From contig JALFLX010000130.1 of assembly GCA_022774485.1 (NCBI GenBank), positions 1 to 10,515 on the forward strand: a stretch of DNA of 10,515 nucleotides. Reading direction: 5' to 3'. Made by a program: the position numbers and the translations under genes. The notes under the pieces were generated by a model that did not search any database, had not been told where the DNA came from, and worked only from the letters and a program-made list of their open reading frames with translations. Below, piece by piece: positions 1 through 7,499 of this stretch. The first letter of the stretch is position 1. Every line of letters begins with the position of its first letter. The stretch is from Bacilli bacterium. GTDB taxonomy: Bacteria; Bacillota_I; Bacilli_A; RFN20; CAG-288.

Positions 1-1605
1 CGTGAGACAGTTCAGATCTATGGTCAGAAACCATATATTGAAGGTGGCTTGGAAAAGGCCTCTGTCGAATTGATGGGCTTTGCCAAGACCAAGGAACTGA
101 AGAAGGATGAGTCCGAAAGGGTCAAGATTTCCGTTAAGAAGGAACAGTTCAAGTCCTACGACAATGTCATCAACAAAACTTATATTCTGGATGCTGGTGA
201 TTACTATCTAACGGCTGGTCGTTCGGCTCATGATGCTGTCAACAATATTCTTTCCAAGAAGGGTAAGAGTGTCGGTAATGATAAGTTGGTCACAGTTGCC
301 TTCCATCAGAATGAATTGGATAAGACGACTTATGCAAAGTCCTCTGCTACCGGTAAGGAAATCACCAACCAGTTAGATGCCTATGATATCAACAATTACA
401 AGAATAAGGGCTCTAACTCTGTTACCTATGTTTCTAGAGGCAACTGGGATGGTACCTTCCCGAAAGGTAAGGTCAGTTTGGATGTCAATGCTGAGATGGC
501 TAAGGATTTGGCTTCCCATAAGGAAATCGTCGAAAATCCAGAAGCTAAGGATCCAACGTATCATTCTGGTGAGGCTGGCAAACTCATCTCGTTGAGAGGT
601 CTCTCTTATGACCATGAACTTTGGGATAAACTGCTGAATCAGCTTACCAATGAAGAACAGGCTTATCTCATTACCAATGGTGCTTTCGGTACGGTTTCCT
701 TGGATACAATTGCCTTGAAGGGTTCCAAGGCCAGTGATGGTCCGAACTTCTTGACTTCCACCAAGACCAATGTTGCTTTACCAAGTGAAGGTATCTGGGC
801 TTCTACCTTTGATGTCGACTTGGTTAAGTCTGTAGGCGATTACCTTGCCGAGGACGCTCGTATCAATGGCATTGATACTCTTTATGGCCCTGGCATCAAT
901 ATTCATAGAACTCCATTCATCGGTAGAAGTAACGAGTATTTCTCTGAGGATCCATTCTTGACAGGTATCTGTGGTATGAATGAAATTCAGGGTTTGGAGA
1001 ATAAGGGTGTTGTTGCTGTTGTCAAACATTTGGCTTTCAATGATGAAGATAGTGCTAGAAACGGTATCTCCATTTGGCTGAATGAACAGGCCGCCAGAGA
1101 AATCTATCTCCTTCCATTCGAATACTCTGTCGGCAAGAATTATGGCAACGGCCATGGTTGTATGTCCGGCTTCAACAGAGCTGGCTGTGACTGGGTCGGT
1201 GCTTCCAATGCTTTACAAAATGTTATTTTAAGAGAAGAATTCGGTTATGAAGGTTACTTCATCACCGATATGGCCTCTTCCAATGGCGCTTTGTATATGA
1301 CTTTCGATGACGGCATCATGGCTGGTACCAATATCTATTTAGGTAGTGGTTCTAAGACTGCTTTGAAGGCTTATAAGAGTTCTTTAACTTTCAAGAATGC
1401 AGTCAGAGAAGCAACTCATAGAATTCTTTATGTCTTGGTCAATCACTCCTGCATTATGAATGGTATTGCTTCCGATACAATCATCGTTCCAATCACTCCA
1501 TGGTGGGACACTACATTAGTATCTCTCATCATTGCCAGTGGTGTTGTCGCTACAGCTTCCTTAGGTTTAGCTGTTTTCTTCACTTTGCGTAAGAAAGAAA
1601 GTTAA
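1..1605 (+). CDS. GH3 beta-glucosidase-type hydrolase, reversed domain order, C-terminal membrane anchor (5' end missing)
   Basis: The reading frame is open from base 1, so the start lies upstream. The first ~85 codons read as a fibronectin III-like domain of GH3 enzymes (VELMGF near the start, then DAGDYYLTAGRSAHD). A linker with the motif YVSRGNWDGTFP follows, and then the GH3 catalytic barrel (about 610-1480). Barrel landmarks are DGP (Asp codon 736-738), NIHRTPFIGRSNEYFSEDP, KH in VVKHLAFNDED (1024-1029) and the probable nucleophile Asp in FITDMASSNG (1267-1269). Ordinary GH3 enzymes place the barrel first; the reversed order is known from rumen and clostridial beta-glucosidases. The acid/base residue should lie in the missing upstream domain. 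A hydrophobic helix (1516-1587) followed by RKKES suggests an anchored enzyme facing outward, if an upstream signal peptide exists. Arginine codons (10 AGA, 4 CGT, 1 AGG, no CGC) differ strongly from the neighbouring regulator. Exact substrate is unknown; beta-glucoside is likely. Confidence 0.9.
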   Translation, partial: RETVQIYGQKPYIEGGLEKASVELMGFAKTKELKKDESERVKISVKKEQFKSYDNVINKTYILDAGDYYLTAGRSAHDAVNNILSKKGKSVGNDKLVTVAFHQNELDKTTYAKSSATGKEITNQLDAYDINNYKNKGSNSVTYVSRGNWDGTFPKGKVSLDVNAEMAKDLASHKEIVENPEAKDPTYHSGEAGKLISLRGLSYDHELWDKLLNQLTNEEQAYLITNGAFGTVSLDTIALKGSKASDGPNFLTSTKTNVALPSEGIWASTFDVDLVKSVGDYLAEDARINGIDTLYGPGINIHRTPFIGRSNEYFSEDPFLTGICGMNEIQGLENKGVVAVVKHLAFNDEDSARNGISIWLNEQAAREIYLLPFEYSVGKNYGNGHGCMSGFNRAGCDWVGASNALQNVILREEFGYEGYFITDMASSNGALYMTFDDGIMAGTNIYLGSGSKTALKAYKSSLTFKNAVREATHRILYVLVNHSCIMNGIASDTIIVPITPWWDTTLVSLIIASGVVATASLGLAVFFTLRKKES

Positions 1606-1651
1606 TCTTGCCCTTTAGGATTAATTGTTCTTTGTTACTTGTTCCTAGAAT

Positions 1652-1710
1652 AAGGGGCTGTTGCAAAACCTATTATGGAATGATTAGGTCGCAGCAGCCC
1701 CTTTTCTCTT
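1652..1710 (+). terminator. Rho-independent terminator of the GH3 gene
   Basis: Bases 1652-1664 pair with 1691-1703 to form a 13-bp stem containing one G-U pair. An inner ACCTA/TAGGT stem (1668-1672 with 1685-1689) lengthens the hairpin. TTTTCTCTT follows at once. It lies 46 nt after the GH3 stop and before the regulator promoter, where a terminator is expected. The left arm GGGGCTGTTGCAAAA also resembles the terminal repeat of some insertion sequences; see findings. Confidence 0.8.
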
Positions 1711-1722
1711 CGACTTTTTTTG

Positions 1723-1751
1723 CTCAATTATTGAGAAATGATAGGTATCAT
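1723..1751. repeat. Two adjacent small dyads upstream of the regulator promoter
   Basis: CTCAAT-T-ATTGAG (1723-1735) and ATGATA-GG-TATCAT (1738-1751) are each perfect inverted repeats, separated by 2 nt. The second ends one base before the predicted -35 box of the LacI-family gene. They could be protein-binding sites. Neither is followed by a T tract, so they are not terminators. Short dyads arise by chance in AT-rich DNA, so function is uncertain. Confidence 0.4.
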
Positions 1752-1752
1752 G

Positions 1753-1782
1753 GTGTCAAAATTTGGGCTATTTTGTTATAAT
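1753..1782 (+). promoter_or_regulatory. Predicted promoter of the LacI-family regulator
   Basis: A perfect -10 box TATAAT (1777-1782) has a weak -35 match GTGTCA (1753-1758, 4 of 6) with an 18-bp spacer. Transcription would start near 1789, giving a leader of only about 20 nt. Confidence 0.65.
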
Positions 1783-1786
1783 ATGC

Positions 1787-1799
1787 TTACGAAATCGTT
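1787..1799 (+). promoter_or_regulatory. LacI-type operator at the regulator's own promoter
   Basis: TTACGAAATCGTT lies 4 nt after the -10 box and covers the predicted start of transcription. The same 13 bases occur on the minus strand at 9982-9994, next to the sugar operon promoter. The central CpG fits LacI-family proteins, whose hinge-helix leucine inserts at that step. This suggests autoregulation and a shared regulon. Confidence 0.65.
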
Positions 1800-1808
1800 T
1801 TTTTAGTT

Positions 1809-2816
1809 ATGGTTAAGATCAAAGACATCGCGAAGAAGTGCAACACCTCAATCGCCACTGTGAGCAAGGCGCTCCACAATTCCACAGAATTATCGCAAGA
1901 GACAATAAAACGCATCCAGCAGGTTGCCAAAGAGATGGGCTATGTACCAAACGCCTACGCGCAAGCCCTGAAGCTGAAACGCTCTTTTTCTATCGGTGTC
2001 ATCTTCAACATCCCGGAGATGGGAGTTGGCTTAAAGCACGAGTACTTCTCCTCGATTTTAAACTCCTTGAAAGTGGAGGCGGAAAGCAAAGGATACGCGA
2101 TCACATTCCTCTCAAAGAATCCTAACAACAACATGACATATCTCCAGCTTGCAAAGTTTAGAAACATGGATGGTGTCATCATTGTCAGTGAGGATTTCAC
2201 TAACCCTGAAATCATCGAATTGGTCAATTCTTCTCTCCCCTGTGTCACTATTGACTATATCTTTGGAACTTGCTCTGCGATCATGTCTGATAACAACGAA
2301 GGAACAGAGCGCTTAGTCGCTTACGCATATTTAAAAGGTCATCGCAAGATCGCATATATCCACGGAGAACAGACCGATGTCACCTCTCGCCGTATTGCCT
2401 CTTTTGTCAAAGGCATGCGCTCTTATGGCTTAGAGGTAAGAGAGGATTATCTCTTAGCTGGTTCTTATCACGATCCGAGAACCTCAGGAAAGCTTGCCAA
2501 ATCTCTCTTCTCTAACTCTGATCGACCTACTTGTATTCTTTTCCCGGATGATATCTCGATGTTAGGAGGAATCACTGCGTTGACTCAAGAAGGATACGTA
2601 ATTCCAGATGATGTCTCAGTCATCGGGTATGATGGTACAGAATTATCTCGCATTTACCGCCCGATGATGACAACCTATGTTCAAAACTCTAAAGAGCTCG
2701 GAGCAAAAGCGGCGATAGAGCTCATCAAACAGATCGAGGATCCACTCTCTTATCTCTGCGGTGTCTTCTACTGTCAGGGTGAGATTCAAGAGGGAAAGAC
2801 GGTCAAAGAAATCTAA
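1809..2816 (+). CDS. LacI-family transcriptional regulator, probable repressor of the cellobiose operon
   Basis: This 335-residue protein has the normal LacI/GalR length and layout. The N-terminal helix-turn-helix is VKIKDIAKKCNTSIATVSKA (residues 2-21). The hinge helix NAYAQALKLKRS carries Leu54 at the position that intercalates into the operator's central CpG. A periplasmic-binding-protein-like effector domain follows, with typical segments MDGVIIVSED, HRKIAYIHG and VSVIGYDGTELSR. The start at ATG 1809 is fixed by the helix-turn-helix beginning at once, but there is no Shine-Dalgarno sequence: the short leader is mostly T. It converges with the sugar operon, with 37 nt between stop codons and a shared terminator. 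An exact operator copy at its own promoter and at the operon promoter supports control of the operon. Arginine codons are 8 CGC, 3 AGA, 1 CGT and 1 CGA. The effector is unknown; cellobiose or a related sugar is inferred. Confidence 0.9.
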   Translation: MVKIKDIAKKCNTSIATVSKALHNSTELSQETIKRIQQVAKEMGYVPNAYAQALKLKRSFSIGVIFNIPEMGVGLKHEYFSSILNSLKVEAESKGYAITFLSKNPNNNMTYLQLAKFRNMDGVIIVSEDFTNPEIIELVNSSLPCVTIDYIFGTCSAIMSDNNEGTERLVAYAYLKGHRKIAYIHGEQTDVTSRRIASFVKGMRSYGLEVREDYLLAGSYHDPRTSGKLAKSLFSNSDRPTCILFPDDISMLGGITALTQEGYVIPDDVSVIGYDGTELSRIYRPMMTTYVQNSKELGAKAAIELIKQIEDPLSYLCGVFYCQGEIQEGKTVKEI

Positions 2817-2818
2817 AG

Positions 2819-2849
2819 AAAAGGATCACGGCCTGGCTGTGATCCTTTT
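2819..2849. terminator. Bidirectional rho-independent terminator
   Basis: AAAAGGATCAC (2819-2829) and GTGATCCTTTT (2839-2849) form a perfect 11-bp stem around a 9-nt loop. The flanking A and T runs give a U tract on either strand. It lies between two convergent genes, the LacI-family gene ending at 2816 and the GH1 gene ending at 2854, and can serve both. Confidence 0.92.
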
Positions 2850-2853
2850 CCTT

Positions 2854-4173
2854 CTAATTCCAGTGTTTGATGATGTTCTGATATGCGTAAAAGGAGTCTT
2901 TTCGATAGCGCTTGAGGTTATCCTTGTAATCGACATAGAGAAGACCAAAACGCTTGGATAAACCCTCTGCCCACTCGAAGTTATCTAACAAAGACCAGTA
3001 GTAATACCCGCGGATATCGATGTGATCTTCAATCGCCTTTTTTAAGGAGTCAAGGTAAGAGGTGAGATAAAGAACTCTTTTTGCATCGTGGATTTGTCCT
3101 TCTTCTAGATTATCTCTATAACAGCCTCCATTCTCTGTGATGACAAGGGGAAGACGATAGCGTTCATAGAAGAACTTCGGTCCGTAATAGAGAGAGCCTG
3201 GTCTTCTCTTTAACCAGAAGAGATCGCTCTCTTCTTCTTTTTCAACATGCGAAGATTCCACGAGTTGATTCTTCTCATCGAGCGTAAAATATGTGCCGGT
3301 GTAGATGTTGAGTCCAAGGTAGTCTGGCCTGCTTTTTTGAATGAATTCCAGGTCTCCCTCTTTGAGATTATCCGGAAGGAAACCTTCTGGATAATATCCT
3401 TTGACAAGAGGGTCAAGATAGATCGATATCGAGTAGAAGTCGGTTTCATCTTTAGGAATTGAAAAAAGCTTCTGTCTGCATTTTTCAAGCAAGAGCGGAT
3501 TGTCTTTTATGGGAAGAGGAACGTTCATGGTGTTGACAAAGGAGACTTCACAGTGAGGATTTGCTCTCTTGAGGACTTGATACATGTGAGCGTGAGCAAG
3601 GAGGACATGATGTGTGGCTCTTTTCATCTCCTCAAAGGTGTGATAGGTGCTCGGTGCGTGATCTCTTCTCTGATAGCCGATTCCTAAGAAACACTGGGGT
3701 TCATTGAAGGTGATAAAGGAGGAGACAAGAGAAGAGAAGTGCTCTGCGACAATCTCGGCGTAACGGGTGAAGAAAGAGACAATCTCAGGAGAAGTAAATC
3801 CTCCTTTTTTCTCTAAGTAACACGGTAAATCCCAGTGATACAATGTGACAACTGGTCTTAGCCCATTTCTGAGGATTTCTTGTATCACTTCTTGATAGAA
3901 ATGAATCCCTTCCACTGTTTCGTTTCCGTTTTCATCGAAGAAACGAGTCGGGGAGAAAGAGAGACGGAAATCTTGAATTCCGAGCTCTTTGCTCAGTCTG
4001 ATATCTTCTTTGTAGCGGTGGTAAAAGTCATCGGCTAAGGAAGCATCACTCCCATCTTTGATGGCTCCTTTTCTTTGGGATAATTCATCCCAAATAGAAG
4101 GAGAGCGCCCGAAAGCGCCCTCCACTTGATACGATGACATTCCCACTCCGAATCGAAATGTCTGTTTTTTCAT
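2854..4173 (-). CDS. GH1 beta-glucosidase (non-phosphorylated substrate type)
   Basis: A 439-residue cytoplasmic GH1 hydrolase of full family length, with no signal peptide. Landmarks are SSYQVEGAF near the N-terminus, HWDLP (113-117), the acid/base Glu158 in FITFNEPQ, the nucleophile Glu347 in VITENGG, and WSLLDNFEWAEG (393-404) with Glu400-Trp401. Phospho-beta-glucosidases usually have a Ser in place of this Glu and a Lys-x-Tyr phosphate site. Here it is Glu and SKRFG, so an unphosphorylated beta-glucoside is the likelier substrate, matching uptake by an ABC transporter rather than a PTS. It is the last gene of the operon, starting 4 nt after the permease stop, with a modest AAAGGAT ribosome site inside the upstream gene's end. 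It probably hydrolyses cellobiose or cellodextrins to glucose beside the phosphorylase. Related activities (galactosidase, fucosidase) cannot be excluded. Confidence 0.92.
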   Translation of the reverse strand: MKKQTFRFGVGMSSYQVEGAFGRSPSIWDELSQRKGAIKDGSDASLADDFYHRYKEDIRLSKELGIQDFRLSFSPTRFFDENGNETVEGIHFYQEVIQEILRNGLRPVVTLYHWDLPCYLEKKGGFTSPEIVSFFTRYAEIVAEHFSSLVSSFITFNEPQCFLGIGYQRRDHAPSTYHTFEEMKRATHHVLLAHAHMYQVLKRANPHCEVSFVNTMNVPLPIKDNPLLLEKCRQKLFSIPKDETDFYSISIYLDPLVKGYYPEGFLPDNLKEGDLEFIQKSRPDYLGLNIYTGTYFTLDEKNQLVESSHVEKEEESDLFWLKRRPGSLYYGPKFFYERYRLPLVITENGGCYRDNLEEGQIHDAKRVLYLTSYLDSLKKAIEDHIDIRGYYYWSLLDNFEWAEGLSKRFGLLYVDYKDNLKRYRKDSFYAYQNIIKHWN

Positions 4174-4177
4174 TTGT

Positions 4178-5074
4178 TTATCCTTTGACAGAACCAGAAG
4201 TGAGGTTCTTGATGATCTGCTTCGAGAAGATGAGATAGACGATTAAGACTGGAACAACGGCAAGGGTCATCAGCATGTAGACCTGACCTTTATCAAAGGA
4301 GTCTGGAGAGGAGTTTTGAAGCATGGCGATGACAAGCGGAATGGTCTTGAGCTCTGATTTGTTGATGAGCATGGAGGGGGTGAAGAAGTTGTTCCAGTTT
4401 GCGACATAAGCGAAGATAAATTGAATGGCTAAGGCTGGTTTGATGATCGGGAGGACAACTTTGTGGAAGATTCCAATCTCGGAAGTGCCATCGACTCTAG
4501 CAGCTTCGATAACTTCATAGGGGAGGACAGATTCTAAGTATTGTTTCATGAAGAAGTATGTGACAGGCGATGCGATTGCAGGCAGGATGAGAATTAGATA
4601 ATTATCGGTCAAGCCGTTTTGCATACAGAAGACGACAAGACCCATCGCGGAGACCTGAGTCGGGATCATCATGATTGCAATGATGAATGTCTCGACAAAC
4701 TTCTTGAGTTTGAACTGATAAACATGGGTCGCATAGGCGGTGAGAGCGGAAAAGTAGACCGTTAAGATCGCGTTGATCAATGCTAAGAAAAGAGAGTTGA
4801 TTGTCGCGGTGGTCAAGGGTAAGTTCTTGTTGTTGAAGAGATTCTTTAAATTGGTGAAGAAGTAAGGGCCAAACCAGGGATGGAAACCTTTCATGATTTC
4901 CGCATTTGACCAGGAGCAGTTGACTAACATCAAATAGAAGGGGATAAGACAGAGGAGTGTTAAGAGAATTAAGACAGTGTAGACGATAACACGGTAAGCG
5001 TAGAGAGAGGCTTTGGAGTTGTGAAGCTCTTTTTTCGATTCTGGATTGATTCCAGCCGTTTCTTTCTTTTTCAT
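4178..5074 (-). CDS. ABC sugar transporter permease, MalG type
   Basis: A 298-residue inner-membrane permease of the CUT1 carbohydrate family. It has a Lys-rich cytoplasmic N-terminus, a first membrane helix at about 29-51 and about six helices overall. The EAA loop that contacts the ATPase starts at residue 190 (EAARVDGTSEIGIFHKVVLP). The C-terminus IIKNLTSGSVKG is typical of MalG-like subunits. Its ATG overlaps the stop of the upstream MalF-type gene by 4 nt (ATGA, 5071-5074), which points to translational coupling; a strong AAAGGAGGAG ribosome site lies inside the upstream gene. It should pair with that permease, with the ATPase encoded two genes upstream, and with the divergent lipoprotein. 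The sugar specificity (cellobiose or cellodextrin) is inferred from the flanking enzymes. Confidence 0.93.
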   Translation of the reverse strand: MKKKETAGINPESKKELHNSKASLYAYRVIVYTVLILLTLLCLIPFYLMLVNCSWSNAEIMKGFHPWFGPYFFTNLKNLFNNKNLPLTTATINSLFLALINAILTVYFSALTAYATHVYQFKLKKFVETFIIAIMMIPTQVSAMGLVVFCMQNGLTDNYLILILPAIASPVTYFFMKQYLESVLPYEVIEAARVDGTSEIGIFHKVVLPIIKPALAIQFIFAYVANWNNFFTPSMLINKSELKTIPLVIAMLQNSSPDSFDKGQVYMLMTLAVVPVLIVYLIFSKQIIKNLTSGSVKG

Positions 5075-6207
5075 CTGACTTCTCCTCCTTTCTCTCCTTT
5101 TCCATCGTTAAGCCAGCGCATTCTCTTGCGGTAGGCTTTCTTCTCCGCTTTGATGGCATTGGCGCTAGGGACTAAGCATTTGAAGATGATGATTGAAAGA
5201 CCGCCTGTGATGAGGAAGATGAAGAAACTGACAGCGCCTGCTAAGCCGTAGTTCTTGGAGGTTTTGATTAAGTCGTAGAGGTACATCATGATGGTCTTGG
5301 TGGAAAGATTCGGTCCGCCGTTTCCTCTTGTGAAAATCTGAACGACATCGAACAATTGAATACCACCGATCATGGAAGTGACTAAGACATAGACGAAAAT
5401 CGGCATCAACAAGGGGAGTGTGATATGGAAGAAAGTCTTGACAGAAGAGCTTCCATCTAATCTTGCAGATTCGAAGATGCTTTCATCGATACCCATGATA
5501 CCAGACATCAAGAGGATGGTAGTGTTACCAAACCACATCAACCAGTTTGCAAATGATAGAATACCTCTGGACCAGCCGGTGCTCTCGGTGAAGAAGATGG
5601 TCTTTCCTGTCAGTGCTTCGAAAATCTGATTGATAGGTCCGTTGTTTCCAAAGAGCATGAGGAAGAGCATACCGAAGGCAGCTGCCATGACGAGGTTTGG
5701 CATGTACATGATGGCTTTAAAGAAACCGGAGCATCTCACTTTGAGTCTAGAATCGGTAAACCAGATCGCTAAGAGCAAGGAGACAATCATCTGCGGGATG
5801 AAACAACAAATCCAGATAATTAAGGTGTTACCCCAGTATTTCCAGAAGTTGATATCTGTGAAGAGGGTGGCGAAGTTACCAATACCGATGAAGTTCGGTC
5901 CGACTTGCTGAAGGCCACCGAGCTTGAAGAAATATTCAAAGAACGCGTAGACGAAGGTCGACATTAAAGGTAAGAGGTTGAAGATTAAGAAGATGAGGAA
6001 GAACGGGATGAGGAAGTAATACCCATATTTGGCATAATTGACAGAGTGATGCATCACTCTCTCTGCTTTCTCTCCGTTTTGTTTTTCCGCTTTTTTGACA
6101 GCTTGGCGACGCTTGAACTGACCGATAGAATCTAAGTTTAGATAGGAGACTTCATAGCCTTTGTTGTACCGGTCCAGTGTCGCTTGATCGATCTCTTTTT
6201 TTGCCAT
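5071..6207 (-). CDS. ABC sugar transporter permease, MalF type
   Basis: A 378-residue membrane permease of the CUT1 sugar family and partner of the MalG-type subunit. The first ~60 residues are a hydrophilic, Lys-rich cytoplasmic extension (FKRRQAVKKAEKQNGEKAER), longer than in many MsmF/LacF proteins. The first membrane helix is at about 63-85. The EAA loop is at 245-267 (FESARLDGSSSVKTFFHITL). The C-terminal tail is again highly basic. The large periplasmic loop of E. coli MalF is absent. It starts 14 nt after the ATPase stop with an AGGAGA ribosome site, and its TGA stop overlaps the next start. Confidence 0.93.
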   Translation of the reverse strand: MAKKEIDQATLDRYNKGYEVSYLNLDSIGQFKRRQAVKKAEKQNGEKAERVMHHSVNYAKYGYYFLIPFFLIFLIFNLLPLMSTFVYAFFEYFFKLGGLQQVGPNFIGIGNFATLFTDINFWKYWGNTLIIWICCFIPQMIVSLLLAIWFTDSRLKVRCSGFFKAIMYMPNLVMAAAFGMLFLMLFGNNGPINQIFEALTGKTIFFTESTGWSRGILSFANWLMWFGNTTILLMSGIMGIDESIFESARLDGSSSVKTFFHITLPLLMPIFVYVLVTSMIGGIQLFDVVQIFTRGNGGPNLSTKTIMMYLYDLIKTSKNYGLAGAVSFFIFLITGGLSIIIFKCLVPSANAIKAEKKAYRKRMRWLNDGKGEKGGEVR

Positions 6208-6221
6208 AAGGAATTCTCCTA

Positions 6222-7484
6222 TCAGAAGAAGGCTTTTTCACTTTCTGGATCGAAGAGGTGAATGCGGCTCGGGTTGAGGTTGATCGAGACGACATCATCC
6301 ATGTGAATCTCATGGTCAGAGGGGAATTTCGCAACCATATTGATTCCACCAAAAGAGGTGTGGATGTAGTACTCGTTTCCTAAGAGCTCTGCAAGATGGA
6401 CTTTCACTTCAAAGGTCGCATCCGGATAGAGAATATTATGCGCGCCATTAGCAGGGTGGATGTTCTCCGGGCGTAAGCCGATGATGACATGATTCGGGAT
6501 GTTATGACCTTCTACTAATTCAGGAGGAAGATCAATGGATTCTCCGGTTATGAATGTGATTCTTCCGTTTTCATAAGTGCCATCGAAGAAGTTCATAGAT
6601 GGGCTTCCGATAAAGCCAGCGACGAATTTGTTGACCGGATGATTGAAGACTTCCATCGGAGTGCCAATCTGTTGGACATATCCATCTTTCATGATGACAA
6701 TGCGAGAAGCCATGGTCATCGCTTCCGTCTGATCGTGTGTGACATAGATTGTTGTCGCTCCTAAGATGTTGTGAAGGTTGACAATTTCACTTCTCATCTG
6801 GACACGTAGCTTAGCATCTAAGTTAGAGAGCGGTTCATCCATCAAAAGGACCTTGGCGTGTTTGACAATTGCGCGTCCTAATGCAACTCTTTGTCTTTGA
6901 CCACCGGAGAGAGCTTTCGGCTTTTTATCCAACTGATTTTCAATCTGCAAAATGCTAGCAGCATGTTTGACTCTGCGGTCGATCTCTTCTTTGCTGAGAT
7001 GCATAATCTTCAGCGGATAAGCCATATTTTCATAGACTGTCATATGCGGGTAAAGGGCATAAGACTGGAAAACCATCGCGATGCCACGGTCTTTTGGAGC
7101 GATATCGTTCATGTATTCGTGATCGATGAAGAGATGACCGCCAGTGATATCTTCTAAGCCGGCGATCATACGGAGCGTGGTTGATTTACCGCATCCGGAA
7201 GGACCGACAAAGACGATGAATTCTCCTTTTTTGATATCGATATTAAAGTCGTGGACCGCATGGAAGCCGTTGTCATAGATCTTGTGGATGTGATGCAAGG
7301 CGACATAGGAGTCTTCAGGACAAAGCTTAGGTTCATTGTTCATGAGATCTCTAACTTCCTGCTGCGCTTTCTTTCCCGCCTCTTTGTTTTGTTTTTCTTC
7401 TCTTCTTAAGCGCATCTTTTTTTGGAAGAAATTCTCTTTCTTCGGTTTTTCTTCTACTTGTTTCATCTCTTTTTCTTCAGCCAT
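6222..7484 (-). CDS. msmK: ABC sugar transporter ATPase, MsmK/UgpC/MalK type, with charged N-terminal extension
   Basis: A 420-residue ATPase that powers sugar import. The nucleotide-binding motifs are complete: Walker A GPSGCGKST (94-102), Q-loop Gln140, signature LSGGQRQRVALGRA (192-205), Walker B VLLMDEP (212-218), D-loop SNLDAK (220-225) and switch His250. A C-terminal OB-fold/TOBE regulatory domain follows from about residue 300, as in MalK and MsmK. Such proteins normally begin within a few residues of the VALHHIHKIY strand, which here starts only at residue 61. The preceding ~60 residues are rich in Lys and Glu and probably helical. The ATG at 7484 has an AAGGGG ribosome site, and no start codon lies near residue 60, so the extension looks real. 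MsmK-type ATPases can serve several importers, but here it sits inside one operon, 15 nt after the phosphorylase stop. Confidence 0.94.
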   Translation of the reverse strand: MAEEKEMKQVEEKPKKENFFQKKMRLRREEKQNKEAGKKAQQEVRDLMNNEPKLCPEDSYVALHHIHKIYDNGFHAVHDFNIDIKKGEFIVFVGPSGCGKSTTLRMIAGLEDITGGHLFIDHEYMNDIAPKDRGIAMVFQSYALYPHMTVYENMAYPLKIMHLSKEEIDRRVKHAASILQIENQLDKKPKALSGGQRQRVALGRAIVKHAKVLLMDEPLSNLDAKLRVQMRSEIVNLHNILGATTIYVTHDQTEAMTMASRIVIMKDGYVQQIGTPMEVFNHPVNKFVAGFIGSPSMNFFDGTYENGRITFITGESIDLPPELVEGHNIPNHVIIGLRPENIHPANGAHNILYPDATFEVKVHLAELLGNEYYIHTSFGGINMVAKFPSDHEIHMDDVVSINLNPSRIHLFDPESEKAFF

Positions 7485-7499
7485 AAAGTTTTTCCCCTT

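Noticed and set aside
49..51. TTG as a possible start of the GH3 protein
   Set aside because: The frame is open back to base 1 and the fibronectin III-like domain clearly begins before this codon, so the gene starts upstream of the window.
523..530. GAAATCGT, matching the operator core, within the GH3 gene
   Set aside because: It lies inside coding sequence (Glu-Ile-Val codons), far from any promoter, and lacks the wider operator context; an 8-mer match is expected by chance.
1838..2125. 95-codon open frame overlapping the LacI-family gene
   Set aside because: It is wholly inside a well-supported regulator gene in another frame, with no ribosome site or recognisable protein features.
2854..4173. 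6-phospho-beta-glucosidase as the GH1 function
   Set aside because: The position usually Ser is Glu400 and the Lys-x-Tyr site reads Lys-Arg-Phe; the operon encodes an ABC importer, not a PTS.
4602..5159. 185-codon minus-strand frame spanning the junction of the two permeases
   Set aside because: It overlaps both permease genes out of frame, and its low-complexity sequence has no membrane or domain signature.
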